Below, one piece after another: positions 63,986-64,000 of a stretch of 64,000 nucleotides of DNA (within the stretch, counting starts at the first letter, position 1; every line of letters starts with the position of its first letter). The stretch is from JANQJA01 sp965267485 (GTDB lineage: Bacteria > Pseudomonadota > Gammaproteobacteria > Pseudomonadales > Azotimanducaceae), in assembly GCA_965267485.1 (NCBI GenBank), contig OZ254080.1, forward strand, positions 4,216,001 to 4,280,000, in the 5' to 3' direction. Under the pieces are notes generated by a model. That model saw only the letters and a list, made by a program, of their open reading frames with translations, did not search any database and was not told the origin of the DNA. The translations under genes and the position numbers were made by a program.

Positions 63986-64000
63986 TGGGCTAGACGAAGG

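Overview
The window is GC-rich, densely coded chromosomal DNA from a polarly flagellated gammaproteobacterium. This rests on gene order: lolB-ispE-tRNA-Gln-rplY-pth-ychF, hemA-prfA-prmC-moeB, mrdA-rodA-mltB-rlpA-dacA-ybeD-lipB-lipA and ssb-MFS-uvrA are gammaproteobacterial arrangements. The fliLMNOPQR-flhBA-flhF-fleN-fliA run with RpoN and FliA promoters is of the Pseudomonas/Vibrio polar type. No species can be named from the sequence alone.

Layout. 1-280: tail of an XRE regulator, three phased TTGGGCAC-type repeats and a tRNA-Met whose 3' end faces them, possibly the edge of an integrated element. 327-5215: a DUF3080-type lipoprotein, a small secreted protein, a large membrane chemoreceptor and a short protein with two thrombospondin type-1 repeats and a PEP-CTERM-like tail. 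5507-11208 (minus): ychF, pth, rplY, tRNA-Gln, ispE, lolB and a TPR lipoprotein; prs is absent from its usual place. 11376-16383: hemA-prfA-prmC and moeB, with a prepilin/HAMP pair on the opposite strand between prmC and moeB. 16450-27184 (minus): lipoate synthesis, cell elongation and peptidoglycan genes, then rlmH, rsfS, nadD and proA. 27222-35099: a MPG-type glycosylase, a LON-domain protein, uppP, ssb, an MFS transporter, uvrA and two small conserved proteins.

35223-47479 (minus) is a complete chemosensory system in two transcription units. One is cheA-cheY-cheX-like, ending at a strong terminator. The other is cheY-cheW-chemoreceptor-STAS-small protein-cheR-cheD-cheB-hybrid kinase. Each starts with a FliA (sigma-28) type promoter. 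The soluble receptor ends in a CheR/CheB docking type pentapeptide, and the 149-residue protein has a CheZ-like D-x3-Q motif.

47608-63563 (minus) is the flagellar block: a NIT-domain histidine kinase, flagellin with its own FliA promoter, a MotB/OmpA-like protein, fliA, fleN, flhF, flhA, flhB, fliR, fliQ, fliP, fliO, fliN, fliM and fliL behind an RpoN-type promoter. Export gate, C-ring, placement regulators and sigma-28 are thus probably made from one long transcript. FliA then switches on flagellin, cheA, cheY and the large receptor, whose candidate promoters are all visible here.

The right end (63757-63985) is an array of a 13-bp GGGGTCTGACCC-type palindrome in 13- and 24-bp steps that runs towards the window edge. 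Start codons were refined by Shine-Dalgarno sites, ATGA-type overlaps and family length. All functions are inferred from sequence recognition without database searches.
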